From: Roseicyclus persicicus
GTDB taxonomy: Bacteria; Pseudomonadota; Alphaproteobacteria; Rhodobacterales; Rhodobacteraceae
Length of the DNA stretch: 64,000 nt
Assembly (NCBI RefSeq): GCF_012395815.1
Contig: NZ_JAAZQQ010000005.1
Location: 124,001-188,000 of the forward strand
Direction: 5' to 3'
Part shown: positions 23,767 to 32,601 of the stretch, piece after piece
Numbering within the stretch: the stretch's first letter is position 1
Layout: each line of letters begins with the position of its first letter
The notes under the pieces: model-generated
What the model was told of the DNA's origin: nothing
What the model saw: the letters and a program-made list of their open reading frames with translations, nothing else
Database searches by the model: none
Made by a program: the position numbers and the translations under genes

Positions 23767-24719
23767 CCGCGCGGCGGACCGTCCTGATGGCGCTGGGCGG
23801 CGCGGCGCTGGCGGGGGCGGGCCATGCCACGGGCGCCTTCCGCGCGACGCGCGCGCAGGCCGAGCGGCTGGGGCACGGCCGGTCCAGCGTCATCGACACC
23901 CGCGCGGGCGCGCTGGAATACGCCGTCGCGGGGCACGGCCCGCCGGTGATGATGATCCACGGCACCGGCGGCGGCTACGACCAGGGGTTGCTGTTCGCGG
24001 CAAGGCTCCGCGACCGCGGCTTCGGGATCGTCGCGCCGTCGCGCTTCGGCTACCTGCGCAGCGCCTTTCCCGACGACGCCTCGCCGGTGCACCAGGCCGA
24101 CACGCTGGTCGAGCTGCTCGACCATCTGGGCATCGACCGGCTGCCGGTGCTGGGCGGCTCGGCGGGGGCGCTGACGGCGGCCGAGTTCGCCCTGCGCCAC
24201 CCCGACCGGTGTTCGCACCTCGGCCTGCTGGTGCCCGCGGCGAACCTCACCGGCCGCGACCCGGTGGCCTTCACCGCGGCGCAGCGCCTGGCCGTCGGCG
24301 CGGTGCTGGGGTCGGATGCCGTCTTCTGGGCGCTGGCGCGGCTGGCGCCGGGGCTGATGCTCCGCACGCTGCTGGCGACCGACCCGGCCCTGCTGGAGAC
24401 GGTATCGCCCGAGGAACGGGCGCGGGCGCAGGCGATCCTCGACCAGATCCTGCCCGTCAGCCGCAAGGCCGACGGGCTGCGCACCGACGCGGCCTGGGCC
24501 GGCGCGCCCTCGCCCACCGCCCATGACCGCATCGCGGTGCCGACGCTGATCCTGTCCTGCGAGGACGACCTGTTCGGCACCGCCGAGACCGCCCGCCTGC
24601 TGGCCGCGCGCATCCCCGGCGCCGAGTTGACCATCTACCCAACCGGCGGGCACATCTGGCTCGGCCATGACACCGAGGTCGCGGACCGCATCGCGGCCTT
24701 CCTGCGCACAGCCCCATAG
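23763..24719 (+). CDS. Alpha/beta hydrolase with Tat-like or lipoprotein-free leader
   Basis: A 318-residue alpha/beta-fold hydrolase. The catalytic triad is readable: Ser133 in the nucleophile elbow GGSAGA, an acid in the CEDDLFG segment (D268 or D269) and His297 in TGGHIWLG; the oxyanion segment is MIHGTGGGYD. The first 25 residues (MTARRTVLMALGGAALAGAG) have two arginines followed by a hydrophobic stretch, so export through the Tat or Sec route is possible. It is translationally coupled to the preceding serine hydrolase and lies 11 bases before an oxidoreductase gene. The substrate is unknown. Confidence 0.85.
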   Translation: MTARRTVLMALGGAALAGAGHATGAFRATRAQAERLGHGRSSVIDTRAGALEYAVAGHGPPVMMIHGTGGGYDQGLLFAARLRDRGFGIVAPSRFGYLRSAFPDDASPVHQADTLVELLDHLGIDRLPVLGGSAGALTAAEFALRHPDRCSHLGLLVPAANLTGRDPVAFTAAQRLAVGAVLGSDAVFWALARLAPGLMLRTLLATDPALLETVSPEERARAQAILDQILPVSRKADGLRTDAAWAGAPSPTAHDRIAVPTLILSCEDDLFGTAETARLLAARIPGAELTIYPTGGHIWLGHDTEVADRIAAFLRTAP

Positions 24720-24730
24720 GAGACCCCGAG

Positions 24731-25747
24731 ATGCCCTTTCCCCAAGTCGTCCTCACCGCCTTCGGCGGACCCGACAAGCTGGACCTGCGCAGCGTCGACA
24801 CCCTGCCCGAGCCCCGGCCGGGCGAGGTGCGGGTGCGGGTGCACGTCACCAGCGCCGCCTTCACCGACGTGATGATCCGCAAGGGGATGTACCCGGACGT
24901 GAAGGAGAAGCCGCCCTTCGTGCCGGGCTACGACATGGTCGGCATCGTCGATGCGCTGGGGCCGGGCGTGACGGGCTGGTCCGTCGGCGACCGGGTGGCC
25001 GACCTCACCACCATCGGCGCCTATTCCGGCTACATCTGCCTGCCCGCCGACCGTCTGACCGCCGTGCCCGAGGGCGTGGCGGACGAGGACGCGCTGGCCA
25101 TGATCCTGTCGGCGGTCACGCCCTACCAGATGCTGCACCGCGTGGCGCGGGCGCGGGCGGGCCAGAGCCTGCTGATCCACGGCGCCGGCGGCGCGGTGGG
25201 CACGGCGATGCTGCAGCTGGCGCGGGCGGCGGGGATCACCGCCGTCGGCACCGACATCGCGGCCAAGCACGACCTGATCCGCAGCCTGGGCGCCACGCCC
25301 GTCGACGCCGACGCGCCCGACCCCGAGGCGGCGATCCGCGCGGCGGTGGGCGACGGCGTCGACGTGGTCTTCGACCCGCTTGGTGGCGAAAGCCTGTCGC
25401 GGTCGCTCCACGCGCTGAAGCCCGGCGGGATGCTGGTGGCCTTCGGGTTCCAGAACGAAGTGCTGGGCCGCGGCGGGTCGATCCCGCTGGATTTCGTGAA
25501 GCTGAAGCTCTGGGACTGGCTGCCGAACGGGCACGCCACGGCCTTCTACTCCATCGGCGCGATGCGGCGGCGGCACCCCGAGTGGTTCCGCGAGGATCTG
25601 GCCGCGCTCTTCACGATGCTGGCCGAGGGCCGGTTCGACCCCGCGGTGGCCGAGGTGATGCCCCTGTCCGAGGTCCGCCGCGCCCATGAACGGGTCGAGG
25701 CGGGCACGGTGCCCGGCAAACTGGTCCTGCGGGTGACCGACGCATGA
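24731..25747 (+). CDS. Medium-chain dehydrogenase/reductase, quinone oxidoreductase type
   Basis: A 338-residue NAD(P)H-dependent reductase. The N-terminal GroES-like domain has FVPGYDMVGIVDALGPGV, and the Rossmann domain (from about residue 135) has SLLIHGAGGAVGTAMLQLAR and a VVFDPLGG strand. The catalytic zinc cysteines of alcohol dehydrogenases are missing at the usual sites, which points to the quinone oxidoreductase/zeta-crystallin branch. A GGAG ribosome site precedes the ATG. It follows the alpha/beta hydrolase by 11 bases, probably in the same transcript. Reduction of an enone or quinone is likely, but the substrate is open. Confidence 0.88.
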   Translation: MPFPQVVLTAFGGPDKLDLRSVDTLPEPRPGEVRVRVHVTSAAFTDVMIRKGMYPDVKEKPPFVPGYDMVGIVDALGPGVTGWSVGDRVADLTTIGAYSGYICLPADRLTAVPEGVADEDALAMILSAVTPYQMLHRVARARAGQSLLIHGAGGAVGTAMLQLARAAGITAVGTDIAAKHDLIRSLGATPVDADAPDPEAAIRAAVGDGVDVVFDPLGGESLSRSLHALKPGGMLVAFGFQNEVLGRGGSIPLDFVKLKLWDWLPNGHATAFYSIGAMRRRHPEWFREDLAALFTMLAEGRFDPAVAEVMPLSEVRRAHERVEAGTVPGKLVLRVTDA

Positions 25748-25805
25748 GCCGGCACCCGGCGGCACCCCCCTCGCCTGACGGCACCGCGCCCGGCGCGACG
25801 GGGGG

Positions 25806-25823
25806 CCGGCCGCGCGCGGCCGG
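25806..25823. repeat. GC-only perfect palindrome between two genes
   Basis: CCGGCCGCGCGCGGCCGG is an 18-bp perfect palindrome in the 93-base gap between the quinone oxidoreductase and the next hydrolase. It could form a strong hairpin and reduce readthrough, but it has no T tract and sits only 18 bases before the next start codon. Confidence 0.35.
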
Positions 25824-25840
25824 GGTCTGAGGTGCGGATC

Positions 25841-26920
25841 ATGGGCATCGGCCTGATCGGTCTCGTGCTGGCGCTGGCCTTTGGCCTCGGCTGGCTCCGG
25901 GCCGTCAGCCCGGGCCGGCCCGCCCCCCTGCGCGACGCGGGCGGCGAGGTCATTCCCGGCAGCATCTCCGAGCGCGTGACCGTCGAGATCGGCGGCATCC
26001 CGCAAGGCATGATCATCCAGAGCGCCGACCCCGCGAACCCGGTGCTCCTGTTCCTGCACGGCGGCCCCGGCATGGTCGAGTTCTTCATGGAGGAGAACTA
26101 CCCCACCGGCCTGTCCGATCATTTCACCATGGTCTGGTGGGAACAGCGCGGCGCGGGCATGTCGTTTTCCCCCGATATCCCGCCCGAGACGATGACGCTG
26201 GAGCGGATGATCGCGGACACCATCGAGGTCGCGGACTACCTGCGCGCCCGCTTCGGGCAGGACCGGATCTTGCTGCTGGGGCATTCCTGGGGTGCCTACC
26301 TCGGCATCCAGGTCGCGGCCGCCGCGCCCGACCGGTTCCTCGCCTATGTCGGGATGGCGCAGATCGCGCACCAGATCCGGTCCGAGATCATGGCCCGCGC
26401 GCGGATGATCGAGCTTTACCGCGCCCGCGGCGACGACGCGATGGTGCGACGGCTGGAGGCGGCCGAGGTCAGCCTGGAGGCGGGCACCTCGCCCGCCTGG
26501 ATGCGCCTGCGCGACGCCGCCATGCACCGGATCGGCGCGGGCCACATGCGCGACATGCGGTCGGTCGTCACCGGCATCTTCCTGCCCATGTGGCGGGTGC
26601 GGGCCTACACGCTGGCGGAAAAGGTGAACATCTGGCGCGGCAAGCTCTGGTCGCGGCCGTTCTTCTGGGACGCCCTGCTGCGCGACGACCTCGCCGCGCG
26701 GCTGACGAGGTTCGACGTGCCGGTGCATTTCTTCGTCGGCGCCCATGACCTGACCGCCAACCCGGACCTGTCGCGGGCCTATTTCGACGTGATCGCGGCG
26801 CCCGAGACGGGGTTTCACCTGTTCGGGACTTCCGCGCACAGCCCGCTGTTCGAGGAACCCGGCCGCGCCGTCCCGCTCCTCCGCCAGATCGCGGCGGCCG
26901 CGATGGCCCCCCCGCCCTGA
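25841..26920 (+). CDS. Alpha/beta hydrolase, proline iminopeptidase-like
   Basis: A 359-residue hydrolase with an N-terminal membrane anchor or signal (MGIGLIGLVLALAFGLGW). The HGGPGM oxyanion motif (LLFLHGGPGMVEFF) and WWEQRGAGMS segment are characteristic of the S33 proline iminopeptidase group; the nucleophile elbow is LLLGHSWGAYLG and a late VGAHD supplies the acid. The final histidine is probably in TSAHSPLFEEP. ATG at 25841 was chosen because GAGG lies eight bases upstream; a GTG at 25832 is possible. It is the last of the rightward run and is followed by a convergent AraC gene. The substrate is not known. Confidence 0.83.
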   Translation: MGIGLIGLVLALAFGLGWLRAVSPGRPAPLRDAGGEVIPGSISERVTVEIGGIPQGMIIQSADPANPVLLFLHGGPGMVEFFMEENYPTGLSDHFTMVWWEQRGAGMSFSPDIPPETMTLERMIADTIEVADYLRARFGQDRILLLGHSWGAYLGIQVAAAAPDRFLAYVGMAQIAHQIRSEIMARARMIELYRARGDDAMVRRLEAAEVSLEAGTSPAWMRLRDAAMHRIGAGHMRDMRSVVTGIFLPMWRVRAYTLAEKVNIWRGKLWSRPFFWDALLRDDLAARLTRFDVPVHFFVGAHDLTANPDLSRAYFDVIAAPETGFHLFGTSAHSPLFEEPGRAVPLLRQIAAAAMAPPP

Positions 26921-27124
26921 CGGCGGCGCGCCGGGCGTGCCGGCGGACGTCGGCGCAGTCTGCCTTGCGGAACCGGGGGATGGGGTCGGTGGCGGAGGGG
27001 ACGGGACCGCGATCCGACGTTCTCCACCCTGTCGCACGCGGTTTTCATGTTCTGGATGCGATCTGGGCTGGCGATCGGCACAAGAAGCGACCGTCATCCA
27101 GACCGAAATGCCGGCGACGGACGC

Positions 27125-28015
27125 CTAGTCTGCCGCCTGGAGGACGCGGTCCTCTCTTGGAGGGAGGCCGAACTTTCGGGCGTATTCCCGCGAGAACTGG
27201 GCGGAGCTTTCGTACCCGACCCCAAAGGCGATCTCGGACACCTTTGCGTTCGAGCTGCGCAAGGCCTCCCGCGCACGCAGGAGGCGGAGATCCTTCTGGT
27301 ATTGCAGCGGCGAGGTTCCCGTGACCGCCCGGAAGTGTTCGAAGAACGCCGAACTGCTCATGCCCGCCCGCTCCGCGAGGGCGCCGACCACGAGGGGGCG
27401 GGCGAGGTCGGTCTGGATCTCGCGCGTGGCCGCGAAGATGCGGCTGGCCGTCGTTTCATGCCAGAGCAGCTTGCGCAACGGGTCGGCATGGGGGCCGAGG
27501 AGGAGCCGGGCATGGATCTCCCGCGCCGTGATCGGCGCGAGCAGGCGGCGCGCCGCCTGGCTGTCGCTGTGCCGCAGATGGCGCAGGAGCGCGTCCTCCA
27601 TCTCCAGGTCGGTCGGGCAGAGCGTGATCGAGAACGGGTCCGTCCGGCTCGCGCCCTGGGCCGGTGCCACGTCGGCGGCCATCCCGCGCAGCAGGTCGAG
27701 GTCGATCGGGAAGACCAGCGCGACATAGGGGCGGTCCGGCGCCGCCTCGGTGATGCGCGAGACGACCGGCAGGGCGTGGCTGACGACGAGGGATTGCCCG
27801 TCGGCGACGCGCACGGTCTTGTGGCTCGTGCCCACCTCCTTGGCGCCCTGCAGCACGAGGCAGAGGAGCGGGCGGTAGACCGTGGCGTCCTGTGCGGTGG
27901 GCGCGGTGTGCCGCAGGAGATGCAGGCCGCTGGGGCGATGGGCAAGCGCGCCCTGGGCCGGTCCGTCCCGGTCGAGCAAGGCCGAGACATGCTGCAAGAG
28001 GGTTGTGCGGATCAT
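27125..28015 (-). CDS. AraC-family transcriptional regulator
   Basis: A 296-residue regulator. The N-terminal half matches the AraC_N type ligand domain (LLCLVLQGAKEVGTSHKTVR and SLVVSHALPVVSRITEA), often found next to oxidoreductase genes. The C-terminal double helix-turn-helix reads LAERAGMSSSAFFEHFRAVT and SEIAFGVGYESSAQFSREYA. The ATG giving MIRTTLLQH was chosen because GGGGAG lies six bases upstream; a longer frame adds 28 residues without support. It is divergent from two short-chain dehydrogenases, which it probably activates or represses in response to an unidentified compound. Confidence 0.9.
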   Translation of the reverse strand: MIRTTLLQHVSALLDRDGPAQGALAHRPSGLHLLRHTAPTAQDATVYRPLLCLVLQGAKEVGTSHKTVRVADGQSLVVSHALPVVSRITEAAPDRPYVALVFPIDLDLLRGMAADVAPAQGASRTDPFSITLCPTDLEMEDALLRHLRHSDSQAARRLLAPITAREIHARLLLGPHADPLRKLLWHETTASRIFAATREIQTDLARPLVVGALAERAGMSSSAFFEHFRAVTGTSPLQYQKDLRLLRAREALRSSNAKVSEIAFGVGYESSAQFSREYARKFGLPPREDRVLQAAD

Positions 28016-28171
28016 GGCTGTCTCCCCGGAGGTCGTGTAGCACAGCGCCGCCAGTTTCTTGCAGGAAATTTGCCTCGGCTGGAGGATCAGGCAAGTCATC
28101 CGGTCAATCGGGAAAGAATGGCCGTCATCGCCGTATTAGGTTCGACCGGACCGCATACGAGGAGGACGATC

Positions 28172-29041
28172 ATGGCGAAGGTGTTCATCACGGGGATCGC
28201 GGGCGGCTTCGGCAGGCCCACCGCGCTGGCGCTGCTGGACCGCGGGCACGCGGTCGCGGGCAGCGTGCGCAGGCGCGGGGGGCGGAGCGCCGAGACGGTC
28301 GCCGAACTGGAGGCCGCCGGCGCAGGGATCGTCGAGATGGACGTGACCGACACCGCCAGCACCGAGGCGGGCGTGGCCGAGGCCATCGCGTTGCTCGGTG
28401 GTCTCGACGTCCTGTTCAACAACGCCGGGATCGGGTCCTACGGGATCCAGGAGCTGATGTCGCCGGAGGACATGGGTCGCGTCTTCGACGTGAACGTGAC
28501 GGGCGTGCAGCGGGTGATGCGCGCCGCCCTGCCCCATCTGCGGGCGCAGGGGCGCGGCACGGTCCTCTACACCTCCAGCCTGATCGGCCGGATCGCCACG
28601 CCCTTCTACGGCACATACTCGGCGTCGAAATGGGCGCTCGAGGCGATCGTGGAATGCTACCGGACGGAGCTGTCGGGCTTCGGCATCGAATCCTGCATCA
28701 TCGAGCCAGGCGCGATGCCGACGGCCTTCTTCGACGGCATGGTCGCGCCGGACGATCCCCACCGCGAGGCCGGCTACGGCCCCTTTGCGCAGGTGCCGGC
28801 CATGTCGGCGTCCGGCCTTGCGCAGCTGCTGGACGCGACACCTGCCCAGCGGCCCGAGCGGATCGCCGAGGCGGTGGTGGCCCTCCTGGACATGCCGCAC
28901 GGCCGGAAACCCTTCCGCACGGTCGTCGACCACACGGGCGTCGGCCCCCAGATCGAGCGCTACAACGACGTGCTGCACGACGTGACGCGCACCGTCCTGA
29001 GCAAGTTCGGCATCGCGCAGATGCTCGACCTGAACGCCTGA
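28172..29041 (+). CDS. Short-chain dehydrogenase/reductase (first of pair)
   Basis: A 289-residue classical SDR. The cofactor motif is TGIAGGFG (residues 7-14) and the NNAG motif follows at FNNAGIG; the catalytic set is Ser136, Tyr149 and Lys153 (YTSS, then YSASK). GAGGAGG six bases before the ATG fixes the start. It is divergent from the AraC gene and 18 bases ahead of a second SDR, which suggests that both act on a common compound under AraC control. NAD(P) preference and substrate cannot be judged. Confidence 0.88.
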   Translation: MAKVFITGIAGGFGRPTALALLDRGHAVAGSVRRRGGRSAETVAELEAAGAGIVEMDVTDTASTEAGVAEAIALLGGLDVLFNNAGIGSYGIQELMSPEDMGRVFDVNVTGVQRVMRAALPHLRAQGRGTVLYTSSLIGRIATPFYGTYSASKWALEAIVECYRTELSGFGIESCIIEPGAMPTAFFDGMVAPDDPHREAGYGPFAQVPAMSASGLAQLLDATPAQRPERIAEAVVALLDMPHGRKPFRTVVDHTGVGPQIERYNDVLHDVTRTVLSKFGIAQMLDLNA

Positions 29042-29059
29042 ATGCCCAAGGAGAGAGAC

Positions 29060-29872
29060 ATGCAGACCATCCTGATTACCGGCGCCTCCTCCGGCATCGG
29101 CAAGGCCACCGCCCTGCGCTTTCAGGCCGAGGGCTGGACCGTCATCGCCACGATGCGCGACCCGTCCGCCGGGGGCGACCTGGCGGCGCGCGACAACGTC
29201 CATATCACGCGGCTCGACGTGACCGACGCGGGCTCCATCGCCGCCGCCGTGGCCGACGGGCTGTCCCGGTTCGGCCGGATCGATGCGCTCCTGAACAATG
29301 CCGGATACGGCGCCTACGGCCCGCTCAAGGCCTTCTCGGCCGAGCGCATCCGGCGCCAGTTCGACACCAACGTGATCGGCCTTCTGGAGGTGACGAAGGC
29401 CGTTCTGCCGCACATGCGCGCCAACCGCTCCGGCACCATCGTCAACATCTCGTCGATCGGCGGGCAGATCACCTTTCCGCTCGGGACGCTCTACCACGGC
29501 ACCAAGTTCGCCGTCGAAGGCCTGTCCGAGGCGCTGCACTACGAGCTGGAGCCCCTCGGGATCCGGGTGCGGATCGTGGAACCCGGCATGATCCGCACCG
29601 ACTTCGGCGGTCGGTCCTTCGACTTCGCGATGGATGAAACGCTCCCGGATTACGCCCCGACCGCCGAGGCCATGGGGCGGCTGTTCGGCAAGCTGGCCGC
29701 GGCGCCCTCCGAGCCCGAGGTCGTCGCCGAGGTGATCTGGCAGGCCGTCAACGAAACCGGGGACCGCCTGCGCTTCCGCGCGGGCGCCGATGCACAGGCT
29801 TTGCTCGAGGACCGGAAGGCCAAGGATGACGCGGCCTTCATCGGTGGCATCAAGGACATGATGGGGCGCTGA
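29060..29872 (+). CDS. Short-chain dehydrogenase/reductase (second of pair)
   Basis: A 270-residue classical SDR with TGASSGIGKATAL (residues 7-19), LNNAGYGAYG, Ser132, Tyr145 and Lys149 (NISSIGG, then YHGTK). I chose MQTILITG because GGAGAGAG precedes it; the in-frame ATG at 29042, which directly follows the previous stop, adds six residues (MPKERD) and has no separate site. It is related to, but clearly different from, the preceding SDR, so the pair is not a recent tandem duplication. Probable oxidoreductase of an AraC-controlled pathway. Confidence 0.88.
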   Translation: MQTILITGASSGIGKATALRFQAEGWTVIATMRDPSAGGDLAARDNVHITRLDVTDAGSIAAAVADGLSRFGRIDALLNNAGYGAYGPLKAFSAERIRRQFDTNVIGLLEVTKAVLPHMRANRSGTIVNISSIGGQITFPLGTLYHGTKFAVEGLSEALHYELEPLGIRVRIVEPGMIRTDFGGRSFDFAMDETLPDYAPTAEAMGRLFGKLAAAPSEPEVVAEVIWQAVNETGDRLRFRAGADAQALLEDRKAKDDAAFIGGIKDMMGR

Positions 29873-29998
29873 CGTCAGCCTCCTCGGCCATCACAGATCG
29901 GGCCTGGCGAGCCGGGAGGGTCAGCGCCCGGATTGAACGGCCCGCTGTCCACGTCGAGCAGGTCGTGAAGGGGGGGCGATCCGGGTCGCGAAAGGTGG

Positions 29999-30085
29999 CG
30001 GACAGTGAGGGATTCGAACCCTCGAGACGGTTTCCCGCCTACACACTTTCCAGGCGTGCGCCTTCGACCACTCGGCCAACTGTCC
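29999..30085 (-). tRNA. tRNA-Ser (anticodon GGA)
   Basis: Read on the minus strand, GGACAGTTGGCCGAGTGG begins a type II tRNA with a seven-base acceptor stem (GGACAGT/ACTGTCC) and discriminator G. The anticodon loop is CTGGAAA, giving anticodon GGA, which reads UCC and UCU serine codons. A long variable arm and the T arm GGGTTCGAATCCC are present. CCA is not encoded. Length is 87 bases, normal for bacterial tRNA-Ser. Confidence 0.96.
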
Positions 30086-30213
30086 GTGCCGGGCGGGATA
30101 GCCCAAGCGCCGCCGGCGACGCAAGCCCCAAGCCACCGGTCCCCCTGCATGTAAAGCAGATTCACTTTTTTCGCCGGCACCCCCTTGCGGGCCCGGCGGG
30201 CGCGTCCATATGC

Positions 30214-30234
30214 GTGAATGTGATTAACATTTAC
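30214..30234. promoter_or_regulatory. Dyad upstream of the DUF2852 gene
   Basis: GTGAATGT-GATTA-ACATTTAC: 8-bp arms with a single mismatch, 5-bp spacer, in an AT-rich island 30 bp before the DUF2852 start. It overlaps the region where a promoter is expected and could be an operator. No linked regulator is seen, so the cognate protein is unknown. Confidence 0.4.
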
Positions 30235-30263
30235 ATTCTGTCCCGACCCGAAAGGAGACACCG

Positions 30264-30689
30264 ATGACCGCAACCGTTCCCGCCGCCGGACCCGCCATGG
30301 AAGCCCGCGGCTGGCTGGCACGCGCCGAGGCCTGGCTCGACGATCGCGGCAAGCCCGCCTGGATCGCCGCCATGGTGCTTGCCTTCATCCTGTTCTGGCC
30401 GCTCGGCCTCGCAATTCTCGCCTACCTGATCTGGAGTAAACGCATGTTCAACGGATCCTGCTCGTCCCGCCGTCACGCCCGCATGGGGCACACCGCGCTC
30501 CGCTCCTCCGGCAACAGCGCCTTCGACGCCTACAAGGCCGACACGCTGCGCCGCCTCGAGGAAGAACAGGAGGCCTTCGAGGCCTTCCTGCAGCGCCTGC
30601 GCGACGCCAAGGACAAGGCCGAGTTCGACCAGTTCATGGACGACCGCGCCCGCTCCCGGAAGGCCGACGCCGACCCCGCCGAGGCGTGA
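30264..30689 (+). CDS. DUF2852 family protein
   Basis: A 141-residue protein of the DUF2852 family, found mainly in Rhodobacterales and related groups. One transmembrane helix lies at about residues 35-57 (WIAAMVLAFILFWPLGLAIL). A short basic stretch follows (KRMFNGSCSSRRHARMG), and then an acidic, probably helical or coiled tail (RRLEEEQEAFEAFLQRLRDA) that ends in a charged segment. The function is not known. AAGGAGA seven bases upstream supports the start. It is followed by an RDD membrane protein gene, and an inverted repeat upstream may regulate it. Confidence 0.85.
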   Translation: MTATVPAAGPAMEARGWLARAEAWLDDRGKPAWIAAMVLAFILFWPLGLAILAYLIWSKRMFNGSCSSRRHARMGHTALRSSGNSAFDAYKADTLRRLEEEQEAFEAFLQRLRDAKDKAEFDQFMDDRARSRKADADPAEA

Positions 30690-30774
30690 TCCCCCCGCGC
30701 CCCGGCCCCGCGGCCCCCGGTTGTCCCCCCGGGGGCCGCACCCTTTCCCCTTCCCGAATCTCGCGAGACGCGCC

Positions 30775-31221
30775 ATGACCGCCGCCATGATCCACGGCCT
30801 GCCCGACCCCGACTACGACCGCGCCTTCTACGACGGCGTCCCGGCCAAGCGCCTGTTCGCCTGGCTGGTGGACGTGGTGATCACGGTGGTGATCACCTTC
30901 CTGCTGGGCCTGTTCACCCTGTCGCTGCTGTGGTGGGTCTGGCCGGTCACCTTCGTCGTGGCGAGTTTCCTGTACCGCGCCGGCACCATCGCGGCGGGCT
31001 CGGCCACGCTGGGGATGCGGCTGATGAACCTGGAGCTGCGCGGCCCCACCGGCCATCGGCTGACCCCGGGCGAGGCGGTGCTGCACACGCTGGGCTATAT
31101 GGTGGCGACGGGCTTCGTGATCGTGCAGCTGGTCTCGATCTGGATGATGGCCTTCGGCCGCCGCCACCAGGGCCTGCACGACCTCGTGCTCGGCTCGGTC
31201 GCGATCAACCGCCCGCGCTGA
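30775..31221 (+). CDS. RDD family membrane protein
   Basis: A 148-residue RDD protein. The signature residues appear as [13 protein letters not shown] (R and first D in helix 1) and the later [15 protein letters not shown] region, and there are three hydrophobic segments (about residues 28-48, 50-68 and 105-125). [18 protein letters not shown]-like sequence between helices 2 and 3 is typical of the family. RDD proteins are inner-membrane proteins, some linked to ion exchange; the role here is unknown. A GAGA ribosome site precedes [15 protein letters not shown] four codons later is an alternative start. Confidence 0.85.
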   Translation: MTAAMIHGLPDPDYDRAFYDGVPAKRLFAWLVDVVITVVITFLLGLFTLSLLWWVWPVTFVVASFLYRAGTIAAGSATLGMRLMNLELRGPTGHRLTPGEAVLHTLGYMVATGFVIVQLVSIWMMAFGRRHQGLHDLVLGSVAINRPR

Positions 31222-31312
31222 GCCGGGCACGAAAAAACCAGTTGCCGGGCGGGGCATGGCTGGTGCAGGCTCGGCCCGTTCCCAGACGGACGGCCCCGGC
31301 CGCACCAACGCC

Positions 31313-32149
31313 ATGCGCCATACGCTTCCCATCGCGCCGCAATTCTACGTGACGGCCCCGCAGAGCTGCCCCTACCTCGACGGGCGGCGCGAACGGAAAC
31401 TGTTCACCGCGCTGCAGGGCGAGCAGGCGGAAAAGCTGAACAACGCGCTCAGCAAGCAGGGCTTCCGCCGGTCGCAGAACGTGCTCTACCGGCCGTCCTG
31501 CACCGACTGCGCGGCCTGCCTGTCGGCGCGGATCCGGGTGGCCGACTTCACCCCGCGCAAGCGCCACCGCCGCATCCTCAAGCGCAACGCCGCGCTGGCC
31601 CGCACGGCGCGGTCCGCCTGGGCGACCGAGGCGCAGTACGAGCTGTTCCGCCGCTACCTCGACGCGCGCCACGCCGATGGCGGCATGGCCGACATGGACG
31701 TGTTCGAATTCGCCGCGATGATCGAGGAAACCCCGGTGCGCACCCGGGTGGTGGAATACCGCGACGAATCCGCCGCCGGCCCGGGCGAGGAGGCGCCGCT
31801 GACCGCGGTGTGCCTGACCGACATCCTCGATGACGGGCTGAGCCTGGTCTACTCGTTCTTCGACCCCGCCCGCACCGCCGACAGCCTGGGCAGCTACGTC
31901 ATCCTCGACCATGTCGAGCTGGCGCGCGAGGCGGGTCTGCCCTACGTCTACCTCGGCTACTGGGTGCCGGGCTCGCCCAAGATGGGCTACAAGGCCCGCT
32001 TCCCGGCGCTCGAGGTCTATGTCGGCGGGCGCTGGCAGGATCTCGGCGATCCCCATGCCTATTCCAACCAGCAGCACCCCCTGTCGGTCGACCCGATCGC
32101 GCAGCAGGTGGCCCAGATCAGCCTGCCGGACCTGCGCGCGGACGCCTGA
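31313..32149 (+). CDS. bpt: Aspartate/glutamate leucyltransferase (Bpt)
   Basis: A 278-residue member of the arginyl-tRNA-protein transferase (ATE) family. Bacterial Bpt adds leucine from leucyl-tRNA to N-terminal Asp or Glu, creating an N-degron for ClpS/ClpAP. Family blocks seen are [20 protein letters not shown] with the conserved cysteine near the N terminus, [16 protein letters not shown] with a Cys-x2-Cys-x2-Cys pattern, and [20 protein letters not shown] near the C terminus. Length is usual for the family. The start at MRHTLPIAP follows the conserved family N terminus. A VOC protein gene begins one base after its stop (TGAGTG). Confidence 0.93.
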   Translation: MRHTLPIAPQFYVTAPQSCPYLDGRRERKLFTALQGEQAEKLNNALSKQGFRRSQNVLYRPSCTDCAACLSARIRVADFTPRKRHRRILKRNAALARTARSAWATEAQYELFRRYLDARHADGGMADMDVFEFAAMIEETPVRTRVVEYRDESAAGPGEEAPLTAVCLTDILDDGLSLVYSFFDPARTADSLGSYVILDHVELAREAGLPYVYLGYWVPGSPKMGYKARFPALEVYVGGRWQDLGDPHAYSNQQHPLSVDPIAQQVAQISLPDLRADA

Positions 32150-32533
32150 GTGCTGTCCCTCGTCACCCTGATCGTGCCGGACTACGAGGCCGGGCTGCGG
32201 TTCTTCGTGGACGGGCTCGGCTGGACCTGCACCGCCGACGAGGACGAGGGCCGCAAGCGCTGGGTCACCGTGGCGCCGCCGGGCGGCGGCACCGGGCTGG
32301 TGCTGTCCCGGCCGACCAGCGACGCCCAGCACGCGGCGCTGGGGGCGCAGGCGGGCGACCGGGTGGGGTTCTTCCTGACGACCGACGACTTCGCCCGCGA
32401 CGCCGCCCGCATCGCGGCGGCCGGCGGCCGGTTCCTCGAGGCGCCGCGGCACGAGCCCTACGGCACCGTCGCCCAGTGGCGCGACCCCTGGGGCAACCTG
32501 TGGGACCTGCTGCAGCCCGCCGCCGCCCGCTGA
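32150..32533 (+). CDS. VOC family (glyoxalase/bleomycin-resistance fold) protein
   Basis: A 127-residue protein with the paired beta-alpha-beta-beta-beta modules of the vicinal oxygen chelate fold: LVTLIVPDYEAGLRFFVDGL at the start, a GTGLVLSRPTSD strand, and FRDPWGN-like QWRDPWGNLWDLLQ at the end. The probable start is the GTG that follows the bpt stop directly. It is too general a family to give a function; candidates range from metal-dependent isomerases to binding proteins. A strong terminator-like hairpin follows at 32554-32575. Confidence 0.8.
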   Translation: MLSLVTLIVPDYEAGLRFFVDGLGWTCTADEDEGRKRWVTVAPPGGGTGLVLSRPTSDAQHAALGAQAGDRVGFFLTTDDFARDAARIAAAGGRFLEAPRHEPYGTVAQWRDPWGNLWDLLQPAAAR

Positions 32534-32553
32534 CGCCACCCCCCGGAACGCGA

Positions 32554-32575
32554 CAGGGGGGCCGAAGCCCCCCTG
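32554..32575. terminator. Intrinsic terminator-like hairpin between VOC and TRAP genes
   Basis: CAGGGGGGC and GCCCCCCTG form a perfect 9-bp stem with a CGAA tetraloop in the gap between two convergent genes. No U-rich tail follows on either strand, but the stem is very stable and serves both directions. Confidence 0.6.
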
Positions 32576-32601
32576 CACTGTCCTTGCGATGCGCGGCCGC
32601 C

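Noticed and set aside
28016-28171. Defined operator in the araC/SDR divergent region
   Set aside because: I saw some short repeats but no convincing direct-repeat AraC site or promoter pair, so none is listed.
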